Positions 61,264 through 64,000 of a DNA stretch of 64,000 bases are shown here, one piece after another. The notes under the pieces are model-generated. The model was not told where the DNA came from and ran no database searches. It saw only the letters and a program-made list of their open reading frames with translations. The translations under genes were made by a program, and so were the position numbers. Source of the stretch: Acidobacteriota bacterium. Lineage in GTDB: Bacteria; Acidobacteriota; Vicinamibacteria; Vicinamibacterales; SCN-69-37. Each line of letters begins with the position of its first letter. The stretch's first letter is position 1. The stretch covers positions 1 to 64,000 of the forward strand of contig CANIII010000016.1 of the NCBI GenBank assembly GCA_947467605.1. The letters run 5' to 3'.

Positions 61264-63444
61264 ATGTCGTTTCTCACGCCCGCGTTTTTCCTTGGCCTTC
61301 TGGCGATCGGGATTCCGGTCCTCATCCACCTGACCCAGAAGGAAAAGAAGACCATCATCGACTTTCCGTCGTTGATGTTCCTCCGCAAGATCCCATACAC
61401 ATCCGTGCGCCGGCGCTCGATTCGCGATCTGTGGCTGCTGTTGCTGCGCATCGCCGCGCTGCTGCTCATGATCCTCGCGTTCTCGCGGCCGTGGTTCTCG
61501 AGCAAGTCCCTCGCGGCGAGCCTGCCGGGGAGCACGCGCGAAGTCGTGGTGCTGCTCGACCGGTCCGCCAGCATGGGCTACGGCGATCACTGGAAGAAGG
61601 CGCAGACCGAAGCCAAGAAGATCATGGACGGCCTCAGCGGGCAGGATCGCGGCACGCTGGTGTTGTTTGGCTCGAGCGCCGAAGAAAACGTGCGCGCCAC
61701 GCAAGATCGCGTGCGCCTCTCGCAGGCGATCGATGCCGCCAAGGTCGGCGCGCAGGCCACGCGGTTTGGTCCGGCGCTCCGCCTCGCGCAGAGCATCCTT
61801 GCGCAATCGGCGATGCCGCGACGAGAAGTCGTGTTGATCAGCGACTTTCAGAAGATCGGCTGGGAAAAGCAGGAAGACATCCACCTGCCGGAAGGCGCAA
61901 CACTCACCCCCGTCTCGGTCGGCGGCGGTGACACGGCCGATGTTGCCGTGACCTCGGTCACATTCGCGCGCAACCAATTCTCCGGCCAGGACCGCGTCGT
62001 CGCGACAGCGGGTGTCATGAATCGTGGCGCCAAGCCGATCGTGGATCTGCCGATCAGTCTTGAGATTGATGGCCACGCGGTTGACAGCAAGAAAGTGAGC
62101 ATCGCGCCCAACGCCGCATCATCAGTAGCCTTTGTCGAGTTCACGGTGGCCGATGCCAACGTGCGCGGCAAGATCACCGCCGGCACACCGAATGTCGCAG
62201 GCGCCGACAACTGGGCGGCGGATAACGCCTTCTTCTTCGTGCTCTCGCCGGGTCGCCCCGTGTCGGTGCTGATCGTGCAACCCGATCAGGCCGAGAAAGA
62301 CGCGAGCCTGTATCTCTCGACTGCGCTTGGCATCGGCGAAGCGCCGAAGTTCGAGGTCGAGACCATTCCCGCGTCGCGTCTGAGCGGCGCGATCGTCGAC
62401 AAGCGCGCGGTCGTGATCTTGAACGACGTCTCGGTGTTGCCGACTGGCGGCGCCGACATTCTGAAGCGCTTCGTCGAACGTGGCGGTGGCCTGTTTGTCG
62501 GTGCGGCCGCCAATGCCAAGTGGTCCGAGTCTGAGCAGACGGCCCTGATGCCTGGTGTGCTTGGCGCACCCGTCGATCGCCCGTCAGGCCGCGTGGGCGC
62601 CTTGGGATTCCTCGACTACAGCCATCCGGTGTTCGAAGTGTTCCGCTCCGCGCGCGCCGGCAGTTTCTCTGGCGTGCACTTCTTCAGGTACCGCACGCTC
62701 GATCCAAAGACCAACCGCGTTCTCGCGCGGTTTGACGATGGCGGCGCGGCGATGGTGGAACGCAAGATCGGCGGCGGGCACGTGATCGCGTGGTCAACGA
62801 GCTTGGACAGTTCCTGGAACGATCTGGTGACGAAGCCGGCGTTTCTGCCGTTCATGCGCCAGATCGCGACGTTCCTGGCGGGGTTTCAGAACGCCGATGC
62901 GTGGCAGAGTGCGGGCCGCGCGCTCGATCTGACGTCTCGCGTTCAGGCGGCTGGCGCGGTTTCTAATGAAACGGCTTCGGCGGCTAAAGCCGCAGGTCAG
63001 GATGCGCCGTCGGCGGCCGCGGCGGCGAAGCGCATCGATGGCGTCGTCTCCACCCCGTCCGGCGAGCGTGTCTCACTCACAGACAATGGACGCCCCGCGT
63101 TCGTCGAACTGGGTGAGCAGGGCTTCTACACCGTGCGCCTCACGGGCGAGCGCGACAGCGCGAAACCGCTCACGGTGGCGGTGAACATCGATCCGGCAGA
63201 GACTGAGCTCACGGCGATGGATCCGGTGGAGTTTGTGGCGAAGGTGACCGGCCGTGCCGATGCCGCGACGGCCGCGAAAGACAAGGCGCCGACCGACGTC
63301 ACGCCGGCCGACGCCGAGAAGCGCCAGGGTATCTGGTGGTACCTGCTGTTACTGGGTGCCGGCGTGCTGGTTTTGGAAAGCTGGTTGGCCAATCGGCTCT
63401 CTAAAGGACCGGGCGTCATCAGTGCCCCGCAAGTTGGAAGTTAG
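61264..63444 (+). CDS. BatA-type VWA membrane protein
   Basis: 726 residues. An N-terminal BatA domain (FLTPAFFLGLLAIGIPVLIHLTQKEKKTIIDFPSLMFLRKIP) and second helix (LLRIAALLLMILAFSRPWF) are followed by VWA (VVVLLDRSASMGYG), a CARDB-like section, a GATase-like part (FVERGGGLFVGAAAN) and a C-terminal helix (GIWWYLLLLGAGVLVLESWLA). The last five codons (PQVGS) and stop fall inside a purine-rich repeat tract. Related in layout to the protein at 56217. Confidence 0.9.
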   Translation: MSFLTPAFFLGLLAIGIPVLIHLTQKEKKTIIDFPSLMFLRKIPYTSVRRRSIRDLWLLLLRIAALLLMILAFSRPWFSSKSLAASLPGSTREVVVLLDRSASMGYGDHWKKAQTEAKKIMDGLSGQDRGTLVLFGSSAEENVRATQDRVRLSQAIDAAKVGAQATRFGPALRLAQSILAQSAMPRREVVLISDFQKIGWEKQEDIHLPEGATLTPVSVGGGDTADVAVTSVTFARNQFSGQDRVVATAGVMNRGAKPIVDLPISLEIDGHAVDSKKVSIAPNAASSVAFVEFTVADANVRGKITAGTPNVAGADNWAADNAFFFVLSPGRPVSVLIVQPDQAEKDASLYLSTALGIGEAPKFEVETIPASRLSGAIVDKRAVVILNDVSVLPTGGADILKRFVERGGGLFVGAAANAKWSESEQTALMPGVLGAPVDRPSGRVGALGFLDYSHPVFEVFRSARAGSFSGVHFFRYRTLDPKTNRVLARFDDGGAAMVERKIGGGHVIAWSTSLDSSWNDLVTKPAFLPFMRQIATFLAGFQNADAWQSAGRALDLTSRVQAAGAVSNETASAAKAAGQDAPSAAAAAKRIDGVVSTPSGERVSLTDNGRPAFVELGEQGFYTVRLTGERDSAKPLTVAVNIDPAETELTAMDPVEFVAKVTGRADAATAAKDKAPTDVTPADAEKRQGIWWYLLLLGAGVLVLESWLANRLSKGPGVISAPQVGS

Positions 63445-63480
63445 GAAGCAAGGAAGTCGAAAGTTGAAGTAGAAAGTAAC
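63429..63480 (+). repeat. Purine-rich degenerate repeat around the BatA stop codon
   Basis: GCAAGTTGGAAGTTAGGAAG continues with AAGGAAGTCGAAAG, TTGAAG and TAGAAAGTAAC: a degenerate (G)GAAGT repeat, almost without C and unlike the surrounding sequence. It covers the end of BatA and most of the 62-bp gap before the next gene. Likely a low-complexity element of a dispersed family. Confidence 0.55.
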
Positions 63481-63506
63481 AAGACACATCTGAAACAGAG
63501 GGCCCA

Positions 63507-64000
63507 ATGGACGCACGCGCAGAACTGATCAAGGTCATCGAAGACGTTCGCAAGCGGTGGCGCATGAAACTTGCGCTGCGCGGCGGACTCATCGTCCTCG
63601 CCGGCATCGTCCTGACATTGGTGCTGGCATCGTCAGGACTCCAGGCGATGGCCTTTACGCCGAAAGCCATCTTCGGCTTCCGCATCGTGGTGTTCGCCGC
63701 GATCATCGCGATGGTGGCGGTGTGGTTGTTCCGCCCGCTGCGTCGCACCGTCACTGACGATCAGGTGGCGCTGTATATCGAAGAGCAGGATCCGTCGCTG
63801 AAGGAAGAGCTGATCAGCGCCGTCGAAATGACATCGGCGGAGTCGCGCGCAGGTAAGCCCGAAGTGTCGCAGTCGTTGCTTGACCGCGTCGTGAAGGACG
63901 CGATTGGCAAGGTGCGCGCGCTGGAGAGTGGCAAGTCTGTTGGCCGCGAGGTGGTTCGTCGCCTCGCGATGGCTCTCGGTGGCGGCGTCGTGGCCGCTAC
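63507..64000 (+). CDS. DUF4175-like membrane protein, N-terminal part
   Basis: The frame runs off the right edge after 164 codons, so the gene is incomplete. It starts MDARAELIKVIEDVRKRWR, then two membrane helices (GGLIVLAGIVLTLVLASSG and IVVFAAIIAMVAVWLF), a DQVALYIEEQDPSLKEELISAVEM stretch and what may be a third helix at the edge. This layout fits the DUF4175-type proteins that follow BatA genes. Identification is tentative. Confidence 0.6.
   Translation, partial: MDARAELIKVIEDVRKRWRMKLALRGGLIVLAGIVLTLVLASSGLQAMAFTPKAIFGFRIVVFAAIIAMVAVWLFRPLRRTVTDDQVALYIEEQDPSLKEELISAVEMTSAESRAGKPEVSQSLLDRVVKDAIGKVRALESGKSVGREVVRRLAMALGGGVVAA

Overview
The window looks like chromosomal DNA of a high-GC bacterium of the Acidobacteriota, most likely the Vicinamibacteria lineage. 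This is an inference from gene content: a PadR regulator coupled to a MacB/FtsX-type duplicated permease (28.3-31.2 kb), a very large secreted BNR/sortilin-type repeat protein (32.3-35.7 kb), a VWA/DUF4159/MoxR/DUF58/BatA cluster at the right edge, and secreted proteins full of Gly/Arg runs. Genes are packed tightly, mostly on the plus strand, with many ATGA, GTGA or TTGA stop/start overlaps. No gene-free stretch exceeds 300 bases. There is no sign of prophage, insertion sequences or CRISPR.

Layout. 0-5.6 kb: 3' end of the HrpB helicase, a fused alpha/beta 2-oxo acid dehydrogenase E1, a GT87-type membrane glycosyltransferase, an orphan ABC-2 permease and a SAM methyltransferase. 5.6-8.6 kb: yebC-ruvC-ruvA-ruvB, the Holliday junction operon. 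8.6-16.4 kb: fabH, two related phytanoyl-CoA-dioxygenase-like proteins, glgX and a sugar-nucleotide epimerase on the minus strand, queA, and a deoxyhypusine-synthase-like gene overlapping the second dioxygenase. 16.4-20 kb: elongator tRNA-Met(CAT), tilS, ftsH and a terminator. 20-25 kb: an FkbM methyltransferase, then folP-cdaA-ybbR(cdaR)-glmM-pdxJ, joining folate, c-di-AMP, cell-wall precursor and PLP synthesis.

25-28.2 kb: a TPR protein and a zinc-ribbon membrane protein, then a compact bacterial microcompartment (BMC) locus: a class II aldolase with a C-terminal docking-type helix, one hexameric shell protein, three pentameric vertex proteins, and an 82-residue protein that pairs an N-terminal docking-type helix with a C-terminal Cys/His cluster. 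The two helices share a pattern. No aldehyde dehydrogenase, phosphotransacylase or BMC-T gene is present, so the locus is either minimal or a satellite of another one. I regard this as the most interesting system here. Second is the translationally coupled dioxygenase plus deoxyhypusine-synthase-like pair.

28-46 kb: PadR/permease, glutaminyl-cyclase-like M28 protein, BNR protein, a VOC-bicupin fusion, a phosphodiester glycosidase, a thiolase plus a fatty-acid oxidation fusion with reversed domain order, a VapC/Phd toxin-antitoxin pair with a repeated operator-like site, nth, a secreted cyclophilin, and a 907-residue secreted protein ending in six exact-length 141-bp repeats. 46-51 kb: RND pump and adaptor on the minus strand, with a palindromic terminator. 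51-56 kb: DUF72, queE-queC, an orphan histidine kinase, AlaX. 56-64 kb: the VWA/BatA/MoxR cluster, running off the right edge.
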